Source: Ignelater luminosus | Taxonomy: Eukaryota > Arthropoda > Insecta > Coleoptera > Elateridae | NCBI GenBank assembly: GCA_011009095.1 | Contig: VTPC01090689.1 | Location: 313,428 to 377,427 of the forward strand | DNA length: 64,000 bases | Direction: 5' to 3' | Part shown: piece by piece, positions 13,173 to 25,469 of the stretch | Layout: every line of letters begins with the position of its first letter | How positions within the stretch are numbered: the stretch's first letter is position 1 | Made by a program: the position numbers and the translations under genes | The notes under the pieces: generated by a model | The model's database searches: none | What the model was told of the DNA's origin: nothing | What the model saw: the letters and a program-made list of their open reading frames with translations, nothing else

Positions 13173-14223
13173 TTATTTTTCAACATAGTCTCCTTGTAAC
13201 TCTACACACTTCTCCCAGCGATGCTCCCATCTCTGTAACCCGTCCAAATAGTACTCGGCATTTTTCTCTGCAAAATAATTGTTCACGAAGGTGATTGCCT
13301 CTTCATTTGACGAAAATCTTTGTCCTCCGAGCGCAATTTTTAGATGAGGGAACAAAAAGAAGTCGCTTGGGGCTAGATCTGGTGAGTAAGGCGGATGGTC
13401 AAGCAGTTCAAACCGTAATTCGTGGATTTTCGCCATGGCAACCGCTGAGGTGTGAGACGGTGCGTTGTCTTGGTGAAACAGGATTTTCTTTTTCTGCAAA
13501 TGTGGCCGTTTTTTCGCAAGTTCTGCCTTCAGCTTGTCAAGTAATGATGCATAGTATGCTCCTGTAATGGTTTTTCCTTTTTGAAGATAATCGATTAAAA
13601 TAACTCCATGACTATCCCAAAAAACAGTCGCCATCACTTTCCCAGCCGAAAAAACAGTTTTTGCTTTTTTTTGGAGCCGGTTCCCCCTTTGCAGTCCACT
13701 GTTTGGACTGTATTTTTGTTTCGGGCGTATAATGGTGTATCCAAGTTTCATCTACAGCAATTAATCGGCGCCAAAACTTGGATTTATTTTGCCTAAACTG
13801 CGCCAAAAGAGCGTTGGAAATATTCATTCGAACACGTTTTTGGTCTAACGTGAGCAAACGCGGCACCCAACGCGCGGACAGCTTTCTCATGCCTAAATGT
13901 TGATTTAATATGTGACAAACACGTTCTTTTGACATGTTCATAACCTCTGCTATCTCTCTCACTTTAATTCGGCGGTCGTCTAGCACCATTTGGTGAACTT
14001 TGGCGATGTTTTCGTCGGTAGTTGCAGTTTTTGGACGTCCCGGACGTTCATCGTCTCCCAAGCTCTTACGGCCACGTTTAAATTCAGCAGCCCAAAATTC
14101 CACTGTGGTAAATGATGGTGCAGAGTCCCCATACACAGAATCCAACTCATCTTTTATTTGCGAAGGCGTATTGCCTTTCAAAAACAAATATTTAATGACA
14201 GCTCGATACTCGATTTTGTCCAT
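13173..14223 (-). pseudogene. Mariner transposase, one frame break in an A8 homopolymer
   Basis: The enzyme cuts and pastes the element at TA sites using a DDE/D RNase H-fold active site. The reading starts at the internal methionine 'MDKIEYR' (14223), which fits the start of Himar1-type proteins better than the methionine six codons upstream (14241). The frame runs through the helix-turn-helix region, 'WVPRLLT' and the first catalytic block 'VDETWIHHY'. It then continues in a second frame with 'FSAGKVMATVFWDSHG', 'FHQDNAPSH' and 'YSPDLAPSDFFLF'. Exactly 34 residues separate the second and third aspartates, giving D,D34D. The frames change within a run of eight T on the plus strand (13665-13672), where one base is in excess. 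Otherwise the protein would be about 349 residues, the normal length. The extra base could be a real mutation or a homopolymer sequencing error. Confidence 0.9.
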
Positions 14224-14373
14224 TTTCACAAAAAAACTCACATCAACTCACCCAAACGACTGTTACATAAAAACTGCGCGTCCAAAATGGCTGAAACTTT
14301 GGTGAGTAACTGTCAACAGATGAACAACGAAATTCAGTAGCTTTTATTTACGAGTGCTGCCATCTTCACGTTG

Positions 14374-14401
14374 AGGTCGGAAACTTTTCAGACCACCCTC
14401 G
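14374..14401 (-). repeat. Right terminal inverted repeat of the 13.1-kb mariner
   Basis: This is the reverse-complement partner of 13107-13134, identical over 28 bp, followed directly by the TA target copy at 14402-14403. Confidence 0.93.
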
Positions 14402-14403
14402 TA

Positions 14404-17020
14404 TAAGTGAATTTCTCCAAATCGTTATTTACAATCGTAATTAAAATCCAAAACGTACAATCTCTGAAAACAACAACAAATGATGATAAAATAATAAATA
14501 TAAACAAATAATTGAATAGCTCATAAATGGCTAGGTATAGATTCCTAAAGAAATCTTACATTTAGAGATTGTTGAAACGCCCTGTATGTAAGTGTGAGTA
14601 CACAATAAAAAACACAGGCTGTTTAAAATCGACCCATTAAACATACTAATGCAAAACTGTTAGTGTCCTTAATATAAATGTCACAAATGTACAACTAATT
14701 CTTGAACTGAAAACTGGTTTGCTGTATAAATTTCCTGAAGCTTTCGAGATGCAAGACAATATTGACTTCAAGTCTTCTGTCTATTAGTTCATATCAAAAT
14801 AATAACGGACATAATTAACAATAGGTATTACCATGTAAGTAAGTCATTCAAAAACATTCATCTTATAAATTACGATATAATAAAACTCTTATGGCACATT
14901 ATATCTAAGATTATTATATTTCTAGAACGAACTATTAGATTTCAACTGATAACCATTAAGATTGATATAATAGAACGGTATTAACAATTCTGGTTCGGTT
15001 GAAAGCTGCCTCGTTCGTATTACAATGGAAAAAAGGGCAATGATACTTTGATCTGTACTTTACAATGTACTGATCTTTTCCATTTATACTTTTTACAGTT
15101 ATTGATTTTAGCATTCAGTAAGTAATACATTGAGGTTAATCAAATGAGTCGAGTAGATCCCTTTCACATAATCTCATACATAATTTAATTCATCTAAGTA
15201 AGCTCGTTACTACAACTAACCAAGAATTAGTGTAGTGAGATTATTTTTGAATTTATTCAGTACAAAAGCCGGAGGAAATTTCGTATTTTAAGATTTTCCC
15301 AACGTGAAGAATTACTTAACTATAATCTCATGAGAAAATATAGTAAGAGTATAATAATGATAAAATATGAAATGAGATTTTGTTCTTTTATACTGCATTT
15401 TTCCTCAAACCAAGGCCTCCACTTGAGTTTAGTTCAGATTAAATTAAACAAAGCTTCTGTATTAATATGTATGTATCGCAATATATTTTTCTTAATATAT
15501 TTTTCTTCAATAAATACTCGGCTTTGTTTTTCTTAAAAAGGGTCACTAGGTCAGTGTTAGCTTCAAGACTTAAAAGGTTTCGATCTGCCAAGCAAATTAT
15601 GTATGTATCAAAAATACTACATTTTTTATCTCAATTAATTAATTATGTAAGAAAAGAAAAGCGTTACAAAGTATTTTTTGTTCATTTTTTTGTATCCGAT
15701 GATGTTTTCATCAGAAAGAGTACAACGAAGAGGTTGGAGAAATCAAAATAAAATATGACGCTAGAACTTACATTACTTTTATTTAAGGCTGTTCAATAAT
15801 ATGATACCATTTCCGTCCTCTACTGGCACTACGTATCCGTCTATTTTTTCGTATTTTTGTACACTAATAATAATAATAATAATAAATCTATAAGAAAAAT
15901 AAAGAAGACAACATAAAATCCGTATTTTAAACAGTCGATGCCAGATTCTGAGACACTTCGGAAAAATATTTAAAATTTGGAATTTTTCCCTTAAAAATTA
16001 ATCTTATTTTCTTGTTATTCATTTAAGTAATCCCTATACAGTCATATTTACGCATTGGTGGATCGGAATCTGTCAGGTTTGTCAACGCAATTTGTCCCCC
16101 TGGCTTCTACTTGGCTTACATAATTTTATTGATTTACATTTGAATATAAAATATTTTTAGACTTCCCCTTGCCGCAATTTCTTAAGATTGAAGATACGTA
16201 TTTCGTTTCAGTTACATTTTAAATCGGTTTTAATTTAATTGAAAAACTAGTAAGTCTTGTAAAACTTACGATTAGAGCAACTGCTAAAATACAAAACGAT
16301 ACAGGTGTTTAAAGAAAAGTTAATTGATTCAAATTTTAATAATATTTTAATACATAAACAGCAAGTAATTAAAACCTACGACAATTTCACAATCAACCTT
16401 AAATCGTATTAAGCAACTGTTTGATTGTAGTGGCATAAAAAATGTTGATTGGTTTCTGCTACGTAACTAATATTCATTAATGTATGATGACTGTAAAATA
16501 AACTTCTTTTTATTCCGCATACCAGCCAACTAGATTATTCCGAATTATATTTTTAAACGTATTCATTCCGACGACATTTTCTGTATCATTTCGAATCTTG
16601 TTAAACTAGTTGAGATTTTGGTGTAACTAATTATAAAAACTTTTGTACTTTTTAAATTTCGTTTTTATTTCGAGGTAAAATATTATTCAATCAGGAGAAA
16701 GTGTTACAATATTAAAACCAAAGGAATTGTAATTAGTATTTGAATTATTCACCCAAATCACCTCTTTTTTTTCTTATTTTGAAACACAACACGTAGCTGA
16801 AAGTTATTGCGTTACACTTAAATTTAGATAAGCCAATGAGTTTTACTTAACTCTATTAAAGAATTCAATCAAGATTTAATAATTTTTGCATGATTATAAG
16901 CGTGGGCGTATTAATCAAAAAGAATCAAAACGTTGTGCAATCAATAACAATATGTGTAAGTACATAGGTGTATTTCGTAATTCATTTATGTTCCATCTCA
17001 CAGTTACAAAAAAAATCATA
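14404..17020. other. AT-rich non-coding DNA with a TAA microsatellite
   Basis: No gene is supported. Features noted are a (TAA)7 microsatellite at 15865-15885 and an isolated transposon-end-like motif, ACGCCCTGTATG, at 14578-14589 facing left. The open frames at 15330-15536 and 15467-15751 (+) overlap in different frames and look random. Confidence 0.5.
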
Positions 17021-17366
17021 TACAGGGTGTATAACCATGTAGATTTTGAAATTACATATTTGCTTTGTCAACTCACGTTTTAAATCAATCCATGACTTGA
17101 TAAGAAGAACAAATTGTTTTCATACAAAAAATTCAACTATAGTACCTTAAAAGCATAATTTGTACAATTCCCTTTCTTTTTTGCAAGAGTTTTTTATCCA
17201 CGTTCAATTTATTTAATTTAAATATAAATTTAAAGGTAACAACACCCATTTCAAACTTTAAATGACTTCCTGGTGCTCGTATTACTGCTTTTAAACGCTG
17301 TGACATGCTTTCATTAAGGTTATGAACCTGGGCTCTTACAATTAGCCGCCCACGTGCTAGCAACAT
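17021..17366 (-). mobile_element. Decayed 3' end of a Tc1/mariner-like transposon with ACAGGGTGT terminus
   Basis: The terminus TACAGGGTGTATAACC at 17021-17036 is followed, about 190 bp inwards, by a minus-strand frame whose residues 'NESMSQRLKAVIRAPGSH' resemble the C-terminal end of transposases from insect elements with ACAGGGTGT ends. In those the protein closes with an R-R-x-x-A-x-I-x-A-x-G-G-H-F-E type motif. The distance from terminus to motif is what such elements show. Upstream parts of the transposase and the opposite terminus were not found, so this is a fragment. The assignment rests on one short motif plus the terminus and is tentative. Confidence 0.4.
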
Positions 17367-20300
17367 TTTCTCTGCTCCTATTATAACAGGTACATTTTAT
17401 CAAACGTTATTTTATCTGAATAAATCAAGTCTTCAGTTTAAGAATGTTCCCGCTCTATACATTTTCTCTCTTTTGAAGTACAGATTGCAATAAGAATCTA
17501 AAGCCTAAATGTTTATTTAACAAAAATTTGAATTTATTGTTAACTATAACAAATTTATTACAGGTAGGTTTTCTAGCTTTTTCACAGCAAGTTGTCTTTT
17601 TTCCCTTTAGATATCTTGTTTTTTTACGTGTACTTGCATTGAGCAAATCGTCTTCGTTTTGCCTATAGCAGCCCATACAAGTTCCATCGAGCGCTACTTT
17701 TGATATTCAAAAAATATTTTACTTAGCTTATTTATCTTCTTTGCCTCCTCACTTGATTAAAAAAACATTAAAAGAACACTATTTTAAATGCACAAATCTG
17801 ATGTATAATTCCATGACAATCAAGTGGCGCCTAAATTCTTCAGTAGATCAAGAAACCTTTAGTGCGAAGCAGTTAATTCATATGATTTTGGGCAAACTTC
17901 TGGCAAGCTTTTTTGCATTTCGCTTGTTCGATCAAATATAAATTCGTGAAATTCATTTCTACAGAGATTTTCATAGTCGGTATATGATCTTTCCGCTAAG
18001 ATCAATTGAAAAATGTGTGTTAATTCCATTGTGGGACGTAGCTGATGATGCAGTAAGAAAACGGCTCGAAAAAGTAAATTCTTGACACTTAGTCTCCAGT
18101 GATGCGCGCGTCTAGGTATGAATTTTAAAATGACAATCACGATCAAGAAATTTTGACTTAATATCAAAGCTTTTGAATTGAGAAAAAACTGATATTATCA
18201 AGTTCATCTTGATCTCTATTCTGTCACTTCAAAACAGAATTAGCACCGCTGTTGAATTTTGCACAAGTTTAACACCACGAAAAAAACAAATTAATCCCCT
18301 AAAACGTAGATTACTAAATATCTTTCTTCTTCTCTGAGTGATGTGTCCTAAATAGAACATTTACGATTTCTCTTTTGCACTTGTGCTGTGCTGGTTCAGT
18401 AGACAAAAGTGTATGGGTATCTTACATTGCAAGGTTAACCATCAAAACTATTTAGGAAACAATCATAAAAATTCGTTGTAGGTTCCGATCAGTAACTAAC
18501 CGAGTTACGGACCCAACTAAGTTTCATTTGGATTCACAGAATATTGTTGTATAACAACCGTTGCAATATTAGTTTGTGCTTGGCTATTGGCCAAAAAGCC
18601 TGATATCAACCTTCAAGTTCATAAAATTTCATCAGTTATTTCAGTTGATCCATTATCAATTGGGTCTCGACTGGTGCAATCTGCATTTAAGTTAAATTGA
18701 GTTAACTTACACATTGTTGTACATGTTCTATGTTTTTTTTCTTTTTCTTTTTGTTCTTCTTTTTCTCCTACTAAAATTCTACTAAGTAGAATATTATACT
18801 TCAAGGACATTTCGATTTGTATTTTTGGTGTAAACAGTCTTTGTAAACATTATTTCCATACTGGCTACTTTTTCACTAACTAGGTAGCGTAGAATTGTTT
18901 CTGTTTGATTTTTAAGTTTAATTATTATTGTTATTAAAAAACGGTAATGGTAAAACTATTTGCTGCAATAATTCAGAATTTCTACCAGGTCACCTGTGCC
19001 AGTAGAAGTGGCTTACATTGCATGTCTAAATAGTTTTCAATCTTCTACTTATGAAATGAAATTTTAATCTCTCTGTTCTCTGTTTGTTTTAAATCGGCGT
19101 AGAATGACATTTTTAAATTTTGACTAGCGTTCAGATGTTTAGGAGCAACGAAAATATTGTGATTCAATCCCGAAATTACTTTCCAAAAATCAGCTTTTTT
19201 GATTTTTGCCAAGTTGTTTCTAGTGCTCCGAGTTCAAAGCAAAGTTGGAGGATCGACTTTTGATGTGTTTCGCTGCCGTGTATTATCTACGATAATGCAT
19301 GGGAAAAAAGGTAGGTTGTTTGTGATTTTATTTGAAAGCTTCAGCTGAGTTTAAATCATTAAAAAACCAAAACAAAACTAAATCGTATCATGGCAGGTAA
19401 CTGTAACTTATACAATTACCACGAGAATAAATAACAATTGCCGTCTTCCTAATCCGTAAAAAAAGCCAAATGGCTAATAAAGATTGGTTACACAATTCAA
19501 TTTTAAATTATTACGAGTTTCACTAAAATTTGTTTGATTAGCCGGCAAGGTTGCACAAGTAATCAAACCGTTACAACATTAACACGAGCGGTATTCAGTA
19601 AATATGTAACTTTAGGCAAACTCAACAAATAAGTTTGACTTTTTAAAATTGGTATTTTCGTTTAAAACAAAATCACTTCAGAAAACAGATCAAAATCCAT
19701 AGCGTTTAAAGCGAGTTCGCGACAAGGCGCGAGAGCCTCAAGATGGTACATAATACACAACGAATAAAAGTAAATCATAATGCCATCCGTTAACTAGCTA
19801 AATGTCAAATGTTAAGCATCTCTGAGAATGGATTTCGCTTGAAAGAAGAAGAGCATATAACAGGCAACAATCTACTATTCAAGCGTTTCGTGTTCTACAG
19901 AACGAACCTTTTGATACACTTTTTTCACAGAAACAATTTAGCCTCACAAGAATATTAAATATACAAAATGCTTACTAACATTCAAATTCTGATTTAATTT
20001 AAAATTGACAAATCACGAAAGTATTCATTTTAGAAATTTTGAAATGAACTATTTCACTTCATTTTTGAAGTCTTGGAAAACTGGAAATGCTAACGTATTA
20101 AATGCTGGCGAAATATAAAAACAGTTTTGTTTTGATAAATTAGATGCAGAATGATAAATAATAATAAAACTTACATATCAATAGTGCAAGGCATTTACGA
20201 GGTACCGGGAAAAAACCAAACACCTTTTACAAATCAAACTTTTAGAGCCTCTATTTCAGGCCAAACGTTTATCTATAAAATTAGATTTATTTCGGCTTAG

Positions 20301-20689
20301 GAATCTGTTGCACGAATGCTTCTGATCGTCTCAAAAGCTACATGTATAGTATCCCATCAAGTAAGAGCTTTCTACAGCTGAATTTGCAGAGGGCGAAAAA
20401 AGTTCTGTCTTTGTCTCAAACGGAAAGTTGTAAAAACAGTTGACAGAAGCCTCACCCATCCAGCCTACCTTACCTTTCAAAGATTGTTTACAAAAAGGTC
20501 ACAACGATATACACAGCTGACATACTAAGATTGTAAACAAAATGCACAGGACAATGTTTATGAAAACTCGTTCGAGGTGTGTATAACTTTGCTAATGAAT
20601 AAGATAAGAACAGCTCAATTAACATATAAAGCGATTATAAAACAACAAATATTAGCTTGGCGAGGTCAATAAATATATATCATGTTTAA
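17367..20689. other. AT-rich non-coding DNA
   Basis: No gene is supported. The minus-strand frames at 17455-17676, 17859-18167 and 18619-18810 have no recognised motif. Decayed sequence of the gypsy fossil at 20690 may extend leftwards into about 20200-20690, but I could not identify protein motifs there. Confidence 0.45.
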
Positions 20690-21265
20690 AAATGATAAAA
20701 TAAAAAAATAACCAAAGCCACAACAGATCATTGGCTAGGTTCAGTGTTTTCTGGCCTAAAATGACAGAAGATACAGTAAAATTTGGACATTCTGCAAAAA
20801 AGCAGAAAGATAGCCCACAAGACCAATTGTTACTTGAAGAATATCCAAAGCGCCCTTGGTAAATAGCAGTATCAAATGTATGTCGCAATAAAATCAATAT
20901 TATTTAATAATAGCTGACATATATCAAATATCACCAGCAAATCGGTTATCCAAGCTATGTTCTCTGATTTGGAATTCCAGATATCTTACGAACTGACGAT
21001 ATAAAGCAATATGTGTCTGAAAAATGCAATGATTTTGTCGAACATGGAAATTTGAGCATAAAAATTCCAGCCTACATTTTCCACGATTCAATGATCTACC
21101 CAAACGATGTGTGCAAGAAGCCAAGACTTTGCTCGGTAAATGCTTAGAAGATGGTTCATATATTTAATTTGCACTTTTCACCACCACAATACCTTTATAC
21201 AAGCACTTGGTTCACCAGCATAACGACTCAGGTCTTGTAGAATCAATACCTTATTGATACATTGA
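20690..21265 (+). mobile_element. Ty3/gypsy LTR retrotransposon fossil: integrase region only
   Basis: Plus-strand translations keep the order of a Ty3/gypsy integrase: the segment before the catalytic core ('DSPQDQLLLEEYPKRPW'), traces of the core, and the conserved stretch after it ('QEAKTLLGKCLEDGS'). It is broken many times (roughly half a dozen or more breaks) and is clearly old. No gag, protease, reverse transcriptase or LTR was recognised nearby, so this is a partial relic. It directly abuts the DNA-transposon fossil that follows. Confidence 0.72.
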
Positions 21266-21287
21266 TAAGCGCCTATTAACGGGTAGG

Positions 21288-21997
21288 TTAAAAGGATAAA
21301 ATATAAAATAGACCCTTTTCTTGAATTTTTCTTAACTTAGATTTAGCCTTTCCCATCATGTTCTGGACAATACCTAAGCTAACGTTTTTGAGCTTTTTTG
21401 GTCTTGCTTTAGGTATATTTTGGGAGGTTGGCTTTAGTTGCAAATTTGACGTTTTTCTCCTTTGACCAGTCTCAAGTTGTAGCAGCACTAATAGCAGATC
21501 TGATTACTGATTCGGAAATGCCTTTATCCGAGATGATTACCCAAACTTACATTTTTTGTTCAAATTTTATGTTGTCCTTGTTAGCATCATTTTCTGGTAC
21601 ACTGGTGTTGGTGAAACTAAAATATTCTTTATCATCCATAACGATGGAAATTTTTCCAGTTAGAAACTCTCTTCTTAATTTTCTACATTTTTTGAGAGTA
21701 TCTTCTAACTGCTTCACCTTGTATTTATCACCCAGACAAATACCGTACTTCGACGCTAACTTGCGTTGTGATGTTGCTAATTCATTTTCAGCCCTTCTTT
21801 GCTGTCTATTATTCAGATGGAATGGTCTACCACTTTTTGGTTTTTATCCAACAGTAATTCCCATTTTCCATTGTTTAATAATCTTATATACAGTGAAACT
21901 TGCAATATTTTCGTTTAAAATGCTTGACTATTTGTTTCTTCGGTAACTGTCCAACAAGTTCGTACACACGACGATGCAGATCAACTTGCTTTTTCAT
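21288..21997 (-). mobile_element. Decayed Tc1/mariner-superfamily transposase with internal deletion
   Basis: Minus-strand frames starting at a methionine at 21997 read through a helix-turn-helix-like N-terminus ('VYELVGQLPKKQIVKHFK') and a second DNA-binding-like segment ('ATSQRKLASKYGI'). They go on to 'CRKLRREF', the first catalytic block 'IVMDDKEYF' and 'VWVIISDKGISES', the strand that follows the first aspartate in this superfamily. The C-terminal part resumes with 'QNIPKARP' and 'MMGKAKSKLRKIQEKGL', resembling the N-P-x-N-x-P-x-A-R-P and terminal K-S-K-L-R-K motifs of the same group. The second catalytic aspartate and about 100 residues around it appear to be missing. At least one frame change and two in-frame stops interrupt it. 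Terminal repeats were not identified. The plus-strand frame at 21428-21946 is its antisense shadow. Confidence 0.65.
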
Positions 21998-22445
21998 TAT
22001 AAAGGTAACCACAATAACGAAGAGCACAAAAAGTTCGGCTTCTCCGTTGCAACCGTTAGACTTAAACTGCAATTGTTTTAGAAACAGCCTCACTTGATAT
22101 TAAGAAATTATACTTTAAGACAATCCCTTATTACCTAAAATTATCCACCGAAGTTGCAGCACATTAAAGTCAAAGAGAAACATTATACTGAAAAACTGAA
22201 AAAGAAACTACCTTAATAATATAAACAAAGTGAAAAGGTATTGAAACGTAAAGACCACAAGGAATGTGTTCCTGCCACAGTTGTTTAGATAAAAATGACG
22301 AGCCAAGATCAGATTCCAGCAGTCTAGCTAAGTAGACGAGTATTCGGTCCCGTCTACCAGAACCACCAAGTATTGTCGGACTGTCACTCCCGTGTGTTAC
22401 TGAATTTGCGAAGTTGGTTTTCTGTCTGTCCAAATATTTTAAATT
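21998..22445. other. Non-coding DNA, part less AT-rich
   Basis: The stretch 22260-22430 is more complex than its surroundings but holds no recognisable protein or RNA. It may belong to a repeat together with the tandem units that follow. Confidence 0.4.
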
Positions 22446-22665
22446 TTGAAATTTTGACTTTGGATTTGGATTCTACATCAAGAGGTGTCTTTGTTTTTTG
22501 ATATCTTTCCTGGAACATGATCAAAATAGTCGCTGAAATTTGAAAAATTTGAAAAATTTACTTTTTACTTTAGAATCGTATTCTACATCAAAAAATAAGA
22601 CACACACATATACTTTTAGTTTTTAATATCACCTTGGGGACATGGCCGCCGAAAGCTAATTTTTG
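22446..22665. repeat. Two diverged tandem repeat units of about 110-125 bp
   Basis: The block TTCTACATCA occurs at 22471 and again at 22581, each preceded by an ACTTT-GATT-type segment. It is followed by a TTTTT(G/A)ATATC segment (ending about 22505 and 22630) and then a CCTGG/CTTGG-GGA(A)CATG segment. The second unit carries roughly 15 bp of extra sequence. Two copies suggest a remnant of a satellite-like array or of an element with internal tandem repeats. Confidence 0.5.
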
Positions 22666-25469
22666 TGAACAGACTGTTAATCGAATTCAGTAACAAAATG
22701 GAGTTCGTTGTGGTTATGGTCTGCATTCCCAGATGTTTTTAATTTTATTTGATTTGTAATCTGTTATTATTTTTAATTTATTTCCTAAAATTAATAAGCC
22801 CAAACAGATAGCTTTTGTTTGCTTATAAAAAGGAAAATGTAAAGATAGGGACACACGGTATAGAGATGCTATGATAAGGCAGCTTCAAGAACGTTTCATG
22901 AGTCATGCTCGAGCACAATGGAATGTGATGCAATATTATGTTATCAATGTTATTATTAATTAGTTTGTACATGTTTTGTAGTTTGTTAATAAAAGTACTA
23001 AATAAAGGAATACAAAACATGACAAACATCAAGAAAGATACTGTTTTCTTCTATCATATGGCTCAGTATGTTGTGCCAAAAAGATCATTCATTACGGAGT
23101 GTCAGAAACTATGAAGTGAAGTTTCCAATTTAGGACTCGTCACCGAGGATTAATTATTGATCATGAAGGTAAATTTCTCCGTTATGGGCAACTTCAAAAA
23201 AAATTTGCATTCGTGACTTGGAACTTTTTTGTTCTTGGTTTCCAGGCAGAACTGTTTAGGGGGGTAAATTAGGAAGTATAAAATGCTAATTTTTGAGTTT
23301 GGCACGATGCAGAGTTTTTTCCCAAGAATAGTTACGTTTGGCAAAAAATAGATATTTAAGAATGTTTTCCAAACAGAGTTAGCAAACAAGAATACAAAAG
23401 GTAATCAATACTAAGAGAACTGCTGGGTGTAATAAATTTGCAGGAATATTCTTATCAAGAAATTGAATTCTTTCTAATTAATACAGTCAGATTAATTTAG
23501 TCACACATTGATTAACTTCAGAAATAAATTTTTAATAATAATTTGCTTCGTATTTATATTTTATTGTTGAGTAATACGCAATAAAACGTTGTGTTTTTTA
23601 GACTTTTCAGTTTTATATAAAAAACAATTTTCAGTAAAAGCTTTTATATTACACCAAAATTTCTTTTGTAACGAATTTTCTAAACAACTTGTCTCCATCC
23701 AAACACAAAACAAAGATCAATTTTCCAGAAAATTCGGACAAGAAAAAACCTGGATTTACTCGTAAGAATGTAGTTACGAGTAAAACAAATAAAATAAGCC
23801 GGATCAAACAAATCAAAGAAAAACGTTGAAAAGCAAAGATCTAGAAAGTCTTATAGAAATAAAACAGAGCTGGAATTATATCAAGGTATAGAAAACTGTG
23901 AAGAAATATAATCTTTAACCCTGAAAGGTAAAGGATTAATTTCTATGCGTTTTTGTATTTGTGGGTTCAAATTTATAAAAAACACCAAGTATTGCGAAAT
24001 GTCGTATAAAGGCAAAATAATGCACGTAATTTAAATCTGTTTATACAGAAAGTAATAAAAAATAATATTATCTATTGTATAGTAACAAATGAATACGTGA
24101 ATAATTTAATTTAGACAATAGTTAAAAATTTTAATTAAGAGATTTATATTTTAATATAGAAACAATTTCATAATGTTTTAAGTAGAATTTCTACAATTCC
24201 CTGATTGCTTTGCCATTTAAAGTAAGTGATTATTAATAGAAATATCTAATATAAATTAAGATTGTTTATGCATGCCTATGTAGTTAATTTAAATTTGTTA
24301 TTAAGTGATATAAACAAATTAGAGTGTTGGTGCTTTAAAGGTCATCTAGTAGAACACGCATTTAAATACCAAATAATGAAAAAAAAAAAGTGAAAAAGAA
24401 ACTAGGAGTTCCCATTTAAGCTAAAACGAGCACAAAAATTTCTTCAACGTTATCTTATTAAATTCTACTGAAATGACTGAAGCCAATTTAAGTTAGATGC
24501 ACTCAATTAAACAAAACTCGAACTTTTAAATTTTGTTTTCTATTCAATCAACACATTTTAGATAGTGAATTGCAAAAACAATGTTGAATATATAATACAG
24601 TATTTACCCCAAAAAAAAATAATTTGATATTCTAAAAACAGAAAACTCAAAATTTAAATAAATTGTTTTTAATATGTCACAACTGATAAGCTACTCGCCT
24701 TCGTTTTGCTTTTTACAATAACAATCGCTCAATAAAAATAAAGATTGAATTGTCTTTCTAAAAACAAAGCTTATATCTTGAATATTATTCATTATCATTA
24801 GCAATGTATTGTATACGTGTATTTTGATTTATTTTGGTGAAATTTATTGTCTTACTCAATGGTGCCAAGTATGGGGGTTTTGAGGCCCACATAAAATTTA
24901 AGCTCATAATAAAAATTACTAAATACTTCAATGTCTTATACAAAATTGTTTTCTTATTTTCTCATTTTTATAAATTTACATTGGAAATTTTTGTTTGTTC
25001 CATTTAGTAGAATGTATCAATATCATCGATACATTCTTCCTCTACAATTTGATTCTTACTTTTTAACTATATCATAATAAAGTTTTTCCACTTTGCCTTC
25101 CTCAGCTTTTATCTTTTTGTCGGTTGCCTTATAGCTTTGTAGACCAAACACGATTACCTGACTAGTAAGTCATGCAACAGAATGAAATATTCAGAGATCT
25201 ACCCATTGAATGAAGAATGGAAGCAAATCAAGCAAAACAAAAACGCTTTGATTGGTTCTACGGTAGATTCGGGGTATTCACGAAATGTAAAGCCCAGATC
25301 TATATAAGTATCATCATTCTAATTCCGCAAGAATGTATGAACAAGACCCTGCAAAAATTTCTAACGTAATTTGAACAATCCTTTGAAGGACATCAAAGGG
25401 CTAAAATAGAATTCTGATTACCACAATGACTACATTTTAGGCAGGAGGAAAAGAGAAAAAAATCAGACT
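22666..25469. other. AT-rich non-coding DNA
   Basis: No gene or element is recognised. Short frames at 22823-23032 and 23150-23389 (-) have low-complexity composition. Confidence 0.5.

Larger units (their letters stand above)
13107..14401 (-). mobile_element. Mariner transposon, nearly complete, irritans-like
   Basis: This is a 1,295-bp mariner bounded by TA dinucleotides (13105-13106 and 14402-14403), the standard target-site duplication of the family. Both ends begin CGAGGGTGGTCTGAAAAG and match perfectly over 28 bp. The length is typical of mariner (about 1.3 kb). One transposase gene runs on the minus strand and is interrupted by a single frame break. Perfect end identity and an almost open frame suggest a fairly recent insertion. 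It lies, in the same orientation as orb2, in what is probably a long downstream intron of that gene. The irritans-like placement rests on remembered Himar1-type motifs and should be taken as likely, not certain. Confidence 0.93.

Noticed and set aside
21428-21946. 172-codon plus-strand frame as a membrane-like protein
   Set aside because: It is the antisense of the decayed Tc1/mariner transposase on the minus strand. Its hydrophobic look comes from complementary codons.
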